Shown: positions 37,184 to 49,949 of the stretch, one piece after another
How positions within the stretch are numbered: the stretch's first letter is position 1
Layout of the letters: each line of letters begins with the position of its first letter
From: Tetrahymena elliotti 4EA
Taxonomy: Eukaryota; Ciliophora; Oligohymenophorea; Hymenostomatida; Tetrahymenidae
DNA: 64,000 bases
Reading direction: 5' to 3'
Assembly (NCBI GenBank): GCA_000231825.2
Contig: JH720329.1
Coordinates: forward strand, 128,913 to 192,912
Made by a program: the position numbers and the translations under genes
Notes under the pieces: generated by a model
Seen by the model: only the letters and a program-made list of their open reading frames with translations
Told to the model about the DNA's origin: nothing
The model's database searches: none

Positions 37184-40150
37184 TGTCAAAAAATGCTATT
37201 TAATATTTTTTCTCAAAGCGCTAAAAAAATCATTAACAAAAAGGTCAAAAAAATAAAATCTTAGATTTTAGATTGATTTTAAATGAATAAAACAATTTAA
37301 ATTTAATTTGTTTTTTTTATTTAAGAAAAAATTAAAATTTGAAACAGGAAAAAAATAATTATTTTTAACACATAGAAATTATATTAATAATAATTTTTTA
37401 AACAATATACCTTAGAATACCCGTTAATTCGCAATCAGTTAAGTCAAAAATTTTGTGATGTATTTTTGCGAATTAGAAATTGTAAATCCTAAACAAAACT
37501 TTCTAAAGATTCTTTAAAACAAGAATCTATATATTTGTATATATATCTATAAAATATATGTGATAAATTAATTCTAAAAATTTAATCTAATTTTATCAAA
37601 AATTTTAGAGTTTTTGTTGATATGAATTTGTATTTATTTATTAATCATATTTAATTTAACATTTTAAAAAGCAATCAAAGGATTAAAGATTTGGTTTTTT
37701 TTAACATTAAAATATATTTTATTTTTTGTAATAGTTTCAATCAAGTCTTTGGAATAAAAAAGGAAATATTTATAATGAATGATACAAAAATTAATTTTAA
37801 CTAGAACAAAAAATAAATGAATAAATAAATATGAATAAAATTAGCAGAGAAAGTAAAAAGTAAAAGAAGCCAAGCTAGCGTGTTAGATAAAATTATTAAA
37901 GTAGAGTAAAAAAAAGAATAAATATCTATGAAAAAGTTAGCATTATAGTGTAAATTTACTTTTATTTGAATATAAGCATACTTTGGATTATTTATTGATT
38001 ATTTTGAGTTGTACTGAATTTAAATTATGATTATCGTTATAACTTATTAACAGAACTATTTTTAGCTTATTTATAGGTTCAGTATTTTTTATTAAAGTAT
38101 TTCTTCCCCTTATCAAATATTTTGAGAATATCAAACGCTTTTATTTTTCATTGATAACCAAACTACTCAACTCTAATGGATTTATTTCTTATAATACTTC
38201 AATATATACAAATTTATAGGTTGTCATTATATATTCATTTATTTTTTAGTAATCTAATAATTTAATTATTAATGCTTCCACAATCTTATTTGATTTATAA
38301 AGCTTTTTTTAAAATCTTCTTTGATAAGTAATAAGTAAGTTTCCGTGAATAAAAAAAGTTAATTTAGATCATCAAATAAATAAATTAGGGTCATACTTAA
38401 TAGAGCAAGCTAATGCATATCTCTATTTCTAATATTAACTTTAAATCCATATATTTATAGCTAAAATGTTTTCGTAATGCTCTATTACAACAATAAACGC
38501 TTTAAAAGAAAATAATAATTATTTAGACTTGATCTATTAAAATTCATTTTATATTTATAAAATTACTATTGATTGCTAGATATAATTTTGCTACTTAATT
38601 GTATTTTGAATAAGAAATAGTTGAATAATTAAATAATTATTTGTTGTATCTTAATAACTATTATTGACAAATCAAAATTTTTTGGCTAAATATCAATAAT
38701 AAATGATGTAAATCAAGCACAAAAAATATGTGGTCTTATAAATATCTAAGTATTAAATACTTTTTAATTTAAAGTCTTATTATTATTCATGAAAAGTTAT
38801 GGGCTGTTATTATAAAACCCTTGAATGAATTTTTAATTAAAAATTAATGAAAATAAAGACCTTGTTTTACTATCGCTATGATTGTGTGGCTATTATCATA
38901 AATTTAAATTTCTTGTTAAATGGTATTCAATGATAGAATTTTTAAAAATTTAGCTTATAAAAATATTTTGTCTTAAAATTATAATAGCTTCATTAAAGAA
39001 GAAGAAGCAAATAGGATTTTTACTAAAAAATAGAAATAGATAAGATTATTGTATAGGTAGGTATATAACTATAAATAGATAAATATAATAATTATTTATT
39101 TTACATTTAAAGCATCTAATAGACAAAAGAATCATTAAATTGATTGAATTGAATTCTAAAATGTGAATTTACAATTTTTATCTATTCCTTAAATCTTTAA
39201 TTTTAGAAATACAACACTATAAATAGTAAATTTTTTATAATTTTTCATTTGAAAGTGCTTCTGAAAATTCTCAAATAAAACGAACACACTCAAGTAACAT
39301 AAATTAAATCATATTTTCATCTTGTTTATAGATAATATTAATTAATCTAAAATCAATAAAAGAAACATTTTGATGCAAAAATTATGTAATATTTGGTAAA
39401 ATCTAAGAAATAGTAATTTTTAATAAAATCTACATCTTTGTATCTTTCCTTGTCAGAAAGTATCCGAATTTTTGCCACCATCGAATTAAGATATTCCATA
39501 AGAAGAATTGTGTTTTACCCTTTTAAAAAGCGAATATTTAATCATTTTCAATTTTATTAATACTATTATTCTTTTTTAAACAATTTTTGTAAATACTTTT
39601 CAGATTTTTCTTTTTCTAAACAAAGTATTATTATATTATATTTTAAACTTGTCTTATCTTAAATATGTTTCTAAAATTATAGATTTGGTTTATTTATTTT
39701 AAGATTTAATCAGCAGAAGAAATGGAAATATTGAAATAGAAAAAAAAAGAGATTATCAAGTCATCTCAATAATTGAAATTATTTTTAATTTTTCATTGTA
39801 AATATACTTTAAAAACTTAACATCTAATAACAAATGAACATTTTTTTGAGTAATTAAAGTATTTATATAAATTTCTTTTGAATCTAGCTATCATTAACAT
39901 TTTAGAATTTTTAAAAGCAGTTCAAAAATATTGTAAATCTTATTAGAATTTGCATTCTTATTAAAATAAATAATTTGATTCAATATTTTTTGATCATAAT
40001 AAGCTTAAATTCAGTAGAAAGATAAGAAATTAGAAAAATATAACAAATAATAAGAAGGTAAGAGGAATTATATAATATTTAATCAATATTTGAATAAATA
40101 GATATAGAAAAAGTTTTTAGTTTTAATTAATTAGCAGGAGTTTTTAGTTA
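37184..40150. other. Long gene-poor interval with two weak frames
   Basis: Mostly AT-rich non-coding DNA. On the plus strand around 37960-38300 a frame with a single TGA reads partly protein-like (GSVFFIKVFLPLIKYFENI, LITKLLNSNGFISY). On the minus strand 39353-39499 a 48-codon frame reads MEYLNSMVAKIRILSDK. Neither has a recognisable family or clear gene structure, so both are noted here and not called as genes. Confidence 0.4.
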
Positions 40151-40159
40151 TTTTTAAAA

Positions 40160-40545
40160 ATAATTCTATTATTATATAGGAAGAAAAATGGTTAATACTA
40201 CTATTATAGATAGTTTGTAATAGGTTATATAGAATATGAAGTTTATATAATTTACTAAAATAATTAAAGAGTAGTAGGTTAGTTAGTAATGGACTTCAAT
40301 GGCTATTACAATTTTAATTCAATGTTGAAAAACTTAATGCCCATCTAGTATAACAATAAATAAAGATAATTAATTCAACTATTGATGAAGATAGTTTGAA
40401 GTTGGTTCTATTGAAATACTATGAAATTTATATACAAAATAATTAAAGAGTAGTTAGTTAATTATGCATTTCAATGGCTATCACAATTTTAAGTCAATGT
40501 TGAAAAACTTAATACCCACCTAGTATGACTGGGTGCAAATATCTA
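40160..40545. repeat. Direct repeat (about 170-200 bases, two copies) over the 3' end of a gene
   Basis: Two adjacent copies, about 40165-40355 and about 40385-40545, share AATAATTAAAGAGTAGT, TTCAATGGCTATNACAATTTT and AATGTTGAAAAACTTAAT. The second copy contains the last codons and TGA of the minus-strand gene at 40494-41571. The first copy holds a matching but unused version of the same end (VILDGHQVFQH then TGA). Confidence 0.75.
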
Positions 40546-41571
40546 TTGTAATTTGACCATTGAATAATATTGGAGATGAAAAGATAAAATCCCTTTAATT
40601 TATCTTCAATTTGTTATGTTTATCTTTTTTCTACAATTTCATGAAAATAATCATACAGCCTAACCATCTCTGTTTCAATTTCATAAAATATTAATGCTTT
40701 GCTTTAAGTTTTAAAGAAAATCTATAAAATTTCTTTTTTTATTTATTCTAAGGATGTCTTGTTAAAATAGCAATCAATGAATTCATAAATTATATCCAAA
40801 ACTTTTTGCTGAGAGAGTTGATTGAAATTTAGATTGCTTCTAGATTGCATAACATTATTTTATATCTAGATAACTTCACTATAACTAGCTTCAATGTATT
40901 CTTTTAAATAGATTCTTCTTAGCTTTATTCTTATAGTAGAAAATTATTTTTTTGATAATTTCTTAAGATTATTCTAAATAACTTTTTCATCATCTATCAA
41001 CATTTCTTCTTTTTTAGAGATGTTAATTGAAGCTTCTTCATTCTCCACTTTCATAGTGTTTTCATTATTATTTTTTTCTTTTGTTTCCAATACAAATTTT
41101 TAATCAAAAATATCATATGTCAATCTATAATCATCTTCAAAGCTGAAACTTATCAAAACCCTTGTCTAATATATTAAGTATTGTCAATCATTTTTTAAAT
41201 AAAAAAATGTAAAGAAATTGAAGCAAATTAAAATAAAGTTAGTATTTATCTATCATCTCCATGAAAATACCTAATATAAAATATATCAAAAATCCAAAAA
41301 AATAAACCTTTTTGAAAATAAATACCTTTATTTAATTTTCTACAGCTTGGTTGTTTGCAAAATAATCCTTTATTTTTTACTCAGAATTTAAAAATTAATT
41401 TCTTGTTAAAAATTTTTCATTTGCAGACATCTTTTTAATCTTAGCTTCTATTTCAAAGCTCTTATTCTTTTTAATATTCTTAACTATCCCTAAGCCTATG
41501 AATTTAGATACCTTCGTCTTAGATAGTTAATTCAATATTGAATTATCATTCTTCATATCATCTTATTCCAT
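40494..41571 (-). CDS. Hypothetical protein, charged and helical, two exons
   Basis: Exon 1 is 41571-41326, from MEQDDMKNDNSILNQLSKTK to NQAVENQIK. Exon 2 is 41165-40494, beginning TRVLISFSFEDDYRLTYDIF and ending LHPVILGGYQVFQH with TGA. Both splice sites are good (AAAG|GTATTT and TATTAG|ACA) and preserve the frame, giving 305 residues. The middle is Glu/Lys/Ser-rich and the second half is predicted by eye to be mostly alpha-helical with regular Leu/Ile/Phe. No membrane segment, signal peptide or known motif. It stands alone between gene-poor stretches; function unknown. Confidence 0.65.
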
Positions 41572-42582
41572 CAATTACTATCAAAGTATTTACTTTTTTT
41601 TAAATTTGCTTTTAAATTTTTGTTTTTTTATTTATAAATTATTAAATTATCAAAAAAAATCACTCTTTTTGAGTAAGAATCCTCTAAATATATTTAGTGT
41701 GTTTACTTAATAAGTAAAATAATTTTATATTATAATTTCAATTTTGTCTATTTAATTTATCTACAGCAGAACAAATTTTAATATAAATTAAATTTCACAA
41801 AAGTACTAACAACCCAGTCAAGGAATACAACAACAAAAGAGTCACCTCATCTTTGATCCTCTCAAGAACTCCTTTTAATAGAAATTATAATATCATATAT
41901 CTCATAATTAGCATTACTATATATTATTAGTATCAAATATATACATACACACAAAACTAAAATTATTTGGATGTAGTATATATAATAAGATAAAAATTTA
42001 TCTAAAAACTTAAAAAACCAAATGAGAAATCTTTTTTAAAAAAATTAATTTGATTTTAGATTCCGAAAAAAATATTAAGATAAATATGTAAAATTAGAGT
42101 AAATAAAAATCAATTTTTTATTTTTTTAATTAAAATTTTTATTTTGAAAATTATTTTTTATTCAGAAAATAACGGTATGGGTTATTTATGAAATAACATG
42201 AAATATGATTTTTTAATCATTTTTTTGCATAAATAATAATAAATCAAAAGGTTAGTGGTATTTAATCATATTTTAATTTAAATGTAGAATCCATAATATT
42301 TGATAACAAATTAATTAGTAGATCTTAGAGATTTAAATATAGTCGCTACAATTTGTTAAATAAACTGAACCAAACAAAGATCTTTTATTACTTTATTTAT
42401 TATTGATAAAATGAATTTCTTGAATAATTAGTTGAATTCTACTAACGATAGAGTTTTCGAGATAAATGGGAGATTAGTTGTAAAATACTTGTTTTAATTG
42501 ATTCTTATAAATTTAAATATCATGGTTACATTTTCCTTTGATATTTGATGAACATTTTTAAATTTACAAGATAAAAAAAACA
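41572..42582. other. Divergent intergenic region, no gene seen
   Basis: Separates the minus-strand hypothetical gene from the plus-strand CFAP57-like gene and should contain both promoters. AT-rich; no specific element recognised. Confidence 0.4.
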
Positions 42583-45500
42583 ATGTGGACTAAAGGAGGT
42601 ACTGAATTTATGAATGGAGCAACTTTTAGTATAGAATCTACTCATGGATGTTATTAATAAATTATTAAAAGAAATCTTTGCTTAGTCAACTCAAAAACTT
42701 TGGCATTTCTAAGTGGAAAGCATATTGTTATTTAAGATATTCTATCTTAGAAGCAGTAAATTATTATGAAAAATCTTGATGACAGTGATATTTCTTGCAT
42801 GAATTACTATCAAAAGAATGAAAACTCAACCATTAAGATAGCTTTAGGATTTAAGTCACAAGCCAAAAAGATGGCTTAAGTAATCTTTAATTTTATTAGA
42901 AATTATTCTAATATTTATTAAGTAGGAGTAATTCATTGTTTAACATTAATAAAAATGAATAAAATTAGGCTAAGATTTATAAGTCAAAGAAAAATATTTA
43001 ATAAAATTTTGTACATAACCATTTGCCAGCTTCTACTGGAATCATAGATGTTGCTTTCATCTTTGAAAGTAAGGTAGCAATTAAATAATAAATTAAAAGC
43101 AATTCATGATTAATTCTATTTAAAAAATATATTGAGTATGTTTGTTTTTAATATGGATTCATTTATAAAAAAGATTTTCATAACACTTGCTGAGAATACT
43201 GAATAGAATGAATCATATGTTAGTATTTGGAAATCAAAGGAGGAGCAATATATTTGTGATTAAACAGTGGATTTTTTTATAACAAAAGCTCTTAGTTCAT
43301 CTTTGTCTTAAGATGAATTTTATATTTTTAACAGCAAAAGAATTTATTTATGGCACTTTGACTTTTAAAATGGAAAGCTTAATTATTAAAAGCTTTAATA
43401 AGATGTGATTAATACAAAACAAGAGTAGATTATTGATATTGCTTTTCTTCATGATACACCTTACAATGGAGTGATCACTAATTAAAATGTTTTGTATTTC
43501 TCAAAATCAAATAACTTAATTCAAACTATATAACTATTAGCTAACTTTCAAGACTACAATTCTGAATGTAAATGCATATGCTCAGTAACAAAAAAAAATT
43601 TTTTTTCTTAGATTTTTTTAACATTCCTTTTGAGTTTTATTGGAAAATATTTAAATTATTTTATTTTATAGGTTAAAAGAGGATTTGCTATTGGATTTTA
43701 AGGGAATTTTAATGGTGTACATTTATATCGAATGAGCTAATCTGATGAAGAGCTTGTATTTGAGAGAGAAATTTAAGTTGAAAAAATGGTAAATGACATT
43801 TCAAAGCAAAAAATTCTAAGTACGAGCTAGATCATGTGTGATAAAGAAGAAACCTATATAATTTTAGGTTTAATTTATAATAAAAGAGAATCAAATATGT
43901 AGTAATTTAAGAAACAAAAGGAGATTGCTCTTTAAATTGGTGATGGAGATCATTTAAATGAATAATCTTCTTAAAACCAAAAATAACACCTTCTTAGGAT
44001 GTAAGAATTAAAATAAAAGTAGGCTCAGGAATTTAAAAATTCTACTTTGCTTAGGAGAATTGATTTTTTGATATTTGACTTTCAATAACTTAAACAAGAA
44101 CTTAATTATAAATATTTTTAAAATTCTTTTACTCCAGTTTTTAATTGTGGAGTTTTAAAGGGTGCAATAGTTGATATGTCTATCTGTCACTCCAAAAATA
44201 TTATTGTCTTAATATCAGAAGATAAGCAATTCTTAGTATTTGAATTCAACCAGAAATAATAATCTTACAAATGTTCCTTCATATAATCATTTTCTGATTA
44301 ATTATATTCCGTTTCTATCCATCCACTATTCATATAAGTAGCCATAGGTCTTAAAGAAGAGTAAATACCTTATTTTAAATTAAAAAAGCAAATGAACTTA
44401 CCTCATTTAGATAAACAAAAAAATATTTTTTTCAAGCATTAGGTTCTCTATTACTGTTAAAAATATTTTTTTAATTAAAATAGACTTAAAGTTCTTTATT
44501 TGGTGAATTCTGAAATGAAATAAATCTATTCAGAACTAACAAAACAATGCTTTGCAGTAAGATACAATTAGAGTGGAAACATTCTTGCAGCTGGTATTTA
44601 TTTCTACTCTCTTCTATTTATACATATTTAGTCTATTTTGAAATAATAATTAATAGCTAATTACTAAAATATATGTATGTATAATCCATACTCATTTGAG
44701 ATTCTATATACATTCAATAGTTTAAACTCTGGAGCTATTAATCAACTAAGATGGTTTAATTAAGATCAAATACTAGTCTCTAGCTGTGTTTTAGGATCTG
44801 TTTAATGTTGGAATATACCGAGAAGTATATTTGTATTATAAATTTATTATTGTTTATCTTATATAATTGCTAAAAGGATAAAAGATGATAGATCACACAA
44901 ATAAAGCAGGAGCCAAGTTCACTATGATTGCTTATGATCCTGAATATGATTTAGTTATCAAATGTACTGTCGATAATAAAGTTAAATTATTTTCTGATAA
45001 AGGTTAAACTCTCCTTTATGATATGGACATTTCACCAATTACTTTCACTTATATTTATATCATCAAGGTATATCAGCATTTCTTTCATTTAAATATTTAA
45101 TTTTTATTACATACTTTGAAAGCTATTAATAAAATATTATAATCATACTTGATCAATTATATAAACAAACAAATTCCTCATAAAATAGAATTAATAATAA
45201 ACAAAAAATCTAATGATAAGGAAATGAGTAGCATTCACTAATATTTATATTATCAAAGTATATTGAAATTTCTTCAACTTGAATCTTCAATTTTTATTTC
45301 AAACTTTGAAAGTTATTAATAAAATATAAGAGTCATCATTTTTCAATTATATAAATAAACAAACATCAGTTATTCCATAAAATAAAATTAAAAATAAACA
45401 AAAAATTTAATTAAAATGATAAGGAAATGAACATAGTTTTATTTGGAACAAACTTAGGAACAGTAAGAATGTATTTATGGCCATTTGATATTAGTTTGAA

Positions 45501-48500
45501 GGCTTAAGAGTTTTTAGAAATTCCAATACATTAAGGAGAAGTGAGATGCTTGAATATAAGCAGAGATTTTTTATATCTTTGTAGTGGTAGTATTGATGGA
45601 GATATTTACTTTACTAAAATGAGGGAATACTAAGATGGATTGGAGGTTTCAACATTAAGAGAATATAAAAAGAATCTTCTTAAATCTTTAAATTAGTTGC
45701 ATAATTCCACAATTTAAGGAAATTAGAATATGGCTTTTTTTATTACTTAAGAAACACACAGTCTTTTTAATAGACTCTTTGATTTTAATAATGTTAAAAA
45801 GACAAGTGAAAGCTATTTATATCTCTTAAATGATCTGGCATTATGGAATTACTAAAGCTATAATGATATTAAGTACTCTTTAAAAGAACTTAATTACTAA
45901 TTGAATGATTTAATTACCATAATTGATGATAAAAAGGCTAACAAAACAATAAAAATACACAAAAAAGTAGAAGATAAATAATAAGAGTGCAAAGAAGCAA
46001 TTTAAGTAACAAACTAAGAATTCTCACAATTAAAAAATGAGTTTAAAGAAAAGTTAGCCGTCATAAAAAAACAGCTTTCTGATCTCTAATAAAACTATAA
46101 AGTAGATATATAAAAAATAGAAGAAAAGTATCATGATTAATTAATTTAAGAGTATGATTAGCTTTCTTATTTAAGCGAAATCAAAAGTCAAATGCTCCAA
46201 GAAAATGAAGCCAAAATCAACTTGGATAAAGAAAAATACAGACAAATCTTTGAAAAAAAATTTTCAAAATATAAAAAAAAGTAAAATTATTATTTTGATT
46301 TCTCATTTCAATCATAAAAATCTTAAGCTAGAGGATTTCTTTGTCTTTTAATAACACTAAAATCCATTTTTAATTTTCATTTTGTAAACATCAGAGATTA
46401 TTAGCTTAATTGTTTTTAAAAGTTTTAAAATTGATGTTTTTATTCAATTTATTATTTTAGCTTAAAATCCAAAAAAAAAAGAACTAAGATACTTTTAAAT
46501 TTTTTCTTAAAATTGTATTAAAAAAAATTTTATCTATAAAAAGATTATGCCAATTTAATATATTTTTCATATTTACTCTTAAAAGATGGGATTTAATTTT
46601 TACTCTTAAAAAGCAAAATGTTATATTTAATCTAATAATTTTATGAAAAATTAAACAAAAATTGATTCATAAAAATCTAACAAATTTAAGGGTTTTATGA
46701 TTAAATTTAAAAAAATAATTTTTAACTTAAATTAAAATAAAAAAGATTTCAAAAAGAAGAGCAAAACTATTCTACTGCATTGACATAAATAAGAATAAAT
46801 TAGATTGAGTTTGAAGAAATATAGAAGTAAGAAGCTGAGGAGTTCTCAGAATATCTTGACTTAATTAAGTAAAAGCTCTTGTAAGAGAAATAATATTAAA
46901 TAAAGCGATCAGAGGAGTTGAGAACTTCTAATACTAAATTTTCAAAAGGGATAGAAGGTTTTTTAGAAAAAAAAGAGAATGGAGAAAGGACAATTTTAGA
47001 GTTGTAGTATCAAATTTCTTCATAAAAGCAAGCCATATAAAACTCTAAGATATCCCAACAATAACTTAAAGTGATATTTTGCTTTATCTTAAATTCTTTG
47101 ATTTTTTCATTTTATTTTTAGATATTTTAAAATAGAAATATTTAATTAATTTGTTTTAATTGATACTTAAAGGGTTAGCTTAGAGAAAAAGAAATAGTAA
47201 TAAATGGTCAGGAGTAAGAAATACAAGCATTTAGATATAAAAATTAGCACCTTTAGAACTATAAGGCTGTTTATGACTATAAACTACAAGTACTTTAGGA
47301 TGAATAAGACCCTTTAAATGAACACCTTGCAGAAATAGAAGTAAATCTTGAACTGATAAAATTAGTTTTTTAATTTCTTAAATTAATTAGAAAAAAACAA
47401 AAGATGTTTACAAAGATTTATTGTCTCAATCAAATTAGAAGCAAGAGTTAGAATTAGAACTAGAAAATAAGAATTAATTGCTCTCAGAAAAGAAAGAGCA
47501 AGATAAAAAGAAAAAAGAATTATTGATGGAAATCAACTATAAAATTGATTCATTCCAATATGTAAATGATAAAATATTATTGAATGATTTAATTAATTAT
47601 TATTTTAATTTAATTTTTTTTAGGAAATAAATTAAATGCTGAAAAAATTGGATTTTGAAAATTGGCAGAAAAAATTGGAAAGTTTGTTTGAAAAATATTT
47701 TGGTGAAACAAACAATGTGATTGATTATTTTACATAAAAAAACATTAAAATAGGCTGGAAAGATAAAAAATTGCAAGAAAAATATGAGAAAGAAAAGGTT
47801 TTGATGATACAAAATTCCAACGAAATGAACTAACAGCGATAAGAAGATGCATTATTAAAAGAAGTTAATCAGCTGAATAAAATTGTTAAAATTACAAACA
47901 ACCAATTAAATAATAAATCAAATTCAGATAACAATTTATAAATCAGAATTAAAGACCAACATGATTAAGCTCATGACTAGAACCTGATCCTTTTAAATGA
48001 ATGTAATAAACTAGTAGAAGAAAAAACAAAGCTTAAAGAAACACTGCATTCTATGATAAAAGAATATGAGTAAATTATGAATGAGCTAGATGAAGCAACT
48101 GGATAAAAATCTGAAAAATAAGTATTAGATGTCTATCAAATTATTTCTTAAAAAAATTTTAACTAAAATTTCCAAAAAAGACCTTTTTTCTCTCCCATTC
48201 AGAGAGCTGCTTAAACACAAAACACTCCATTCATACCTAAAAGAGATAATTCTGCTGATAATTTTAAAAATAAAACAAGTTATTCTCCCAGAGCATTCAA
48301 GTAAATTTCTTTAACAAAAACTCTAAAAGCATGATTTATTAAATATTTATGATATTTTACCAAAAAACATTATTAAAAAATTTATTATTGTATTGATAGA
48401 TTCTCTTAATAGGGCAACATTGATGAAATAAAAGATGATAAATACCAAGATGAAGATGACTACAAATCTTTTTCACCACTTAGAAAGATGAAGAGACTGT

Positions 48501-48850
48501 TAAAAGATATTGATCAATTTTCTAAAGTTTCTAATGATCTAGAGGAAAAAAAGAAAGAATAGCTTTTAATTTCAAAAAATAAGTCATTATCTCCAAGCCC
48601 AAGATTCAGATCCATCTAAAGCTCCTCTAAAGATTTACACCTAAGACCACCCAGTGGGAAGATTTTAACAAATAAATCATCGAGAAATCAATGTAAATTT
48701 TCTTTAAAAAAATAAAATCTTATCTCAATTCTAAAATTAAATAAAGCTCCAAAAAATTAGTAACAGCCTATAAATTCTTCATCATCAAGTGTTCGTGTAA
48801 TACCAGCTCCTTCTTAATATAAAACTAATTTACAGCAATAATAGCAATGA
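42583..48850 (+). CDS. CFAP57/WDR65-like ciliary WD-repeat and coiled-coil protein
   Basis: A multi-exon gene starting MWTKGGTEFMNG. Many WD-type segments follow up to about 45640, for example RNLCLVNSKTLAFLSGKHIV, VRCLNISRDFLYLCSGSIDG and DGDIYFTKM. A long coiled coil begins near 45890 (KIHKKVEDKQQECKEAI). The region at 47200-47340 (RYKNQHLQNYKAVYDYKLQV then LQDEQDPLNEHLAEIE) matches the conserved C-terminal motif of CFAP57 (RKNQELEKFKFVLDYKI then IEPRENEI). This is the strongest evidence for the family. The reading continues through a Lys/Gln coil and a Ser/Pro-rich tail (SLSPSPRFRSIQSSS) to TGA at 48848. CFAP57 proteins help place inner dynein arms on axonemal doublets, fitting a ciliate with several paralogues. 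Exon borders are partly resolved, and one intron (45068-45423) is internally duplicated. The Ser-rich tail could belong to a separate gene. Confidence 0.8.
45049..45428 (+). repeat. Tandem duplication inside an intron of the CFAP57-like gene
   Basis: Two copies of about 180-190 bases, about 45049-45228 and 45239-45428. Each runs from the end of an exon (TATTTATATNATCAA), through donor GTATAT, AAACAAACA and AACAAAAAAT, to the acceptor AATGATAAG|GAAATGA. The duplication copied both splice sites and so created a potential mini-exon of 37 bases between two introns. That length would shift the frame, so splicing from 45068 to 45423 is expected to skip it. Confidence 0.75.
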
Positions 48851-48891
48851 GTCTGTCTTAATATAATTAAATCCAACAACACAATTTTGAA

Positions 48892-48991
48892 AAATAAATT
48901 TAAATATAAACTAAATTAATTAAAATAAATTTAAATATAAACTAAATTAATTAAAATAAATTTAAATATAAACTAAATTAATTAAAATAAA
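48892..48991. repeat. 30-base tandem repeat, about three copies
   Basis: The unit TTTAAATATAAACTAAATTAATTAAAATAAA recurs three times without change just after the CFAP57-like stop codon. The identity of the copies suggests recent expansion. Confidence 0.9.
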
Positions 48992-49949
48992 TTATTAAAC
49001 ATCTCTCTCTTTCTATTTCTTGTAAATAAAATTATTTTTATTCAAAAAAATTTAATCCAAAAAATCCAAGAGTAAAATAAGTTAATTCTCAAATTTTTGA
49101 AATTAAAACCAAATTAAATATTTCTGAAAATTGTTTTTATGAATGAATGAAATTCCTCTTTTTTTGAATATAAAGAGAAAAAATGAATAAGTTTTCATAT
49201 TAAAACTTCTAAAAGTAATTTGCATCAATTATTTAATTGTGAAATGATGAATAAAATAATTTCTTTTTTAGATTTTATGAAGATAACATAAGTTTTTAAG
49301 TCAATCTATATAAAATTAAATCCAAATCTTTAAAATTCTTGAAGTAAAATAACTTTTTCTGAAATTAAAAAAATTAATTAGAATTAAAAATGATTTTTGT
49401 TCATCTTTTTGAATTCAAATATTTAAAAATGTTTAAGTTTTGATATTCTATTGCTTTAAAAATAATTTTTAACAATTATTTAGGGGTACTATTTCTATAA
49501 TCAATGTGAACAGTTACTAAATAGCCCAATAAAAATACTTTTTTATAATATTTTTAATAATATTTTGAATCGAATAATAAAGTATTTGTATTTATGAAGT
49601 GTTTAAGAATAAATAAAATATTTATTTATTTATTGAGAAAGAAAAATGATAATTGGTTGATTGATTGATAGATTTAATACAAAAGCAATTACTATTTTTG
49701 AGATAAAATTTTAGAAATAAATATTCTAATTGGTTTTTTGCAATTTTTGATGGAAAATATCAATATTTTAAATATAAAAAGTAAGAAAACTAAGAAAATA
49801 TTTTGAAAAAGACACAAATTATTTAGAAATAGAAAGAAGATATCAAAAATCTTGAAATTAATATCATTAAAAACAACTAATTAGAAAAGAATAAAAGCAG
49901 ATTTAGTAAACACAAAGCATAATTTATATATTATTTTTAGGTAGAGATA

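Noticed and set aside
37831..38010. Basic plus-strand frame beginning MNKISRESKKQ
   Set aside because: About 60 codons ending in hydrophobic filler, no family and no neighbouring exon that joins in frame with confidence.
39353..39499. 48-codon minus-strand frame beginning MEYLNSM
   Set aside because: Protein-like but too short and isolated to support a gene.
47600..47812. Phe-rich minus-strand frame
   Set aside because: Antisense shadow of the Lys-rich coiled coil of the CFAP57-like gene.
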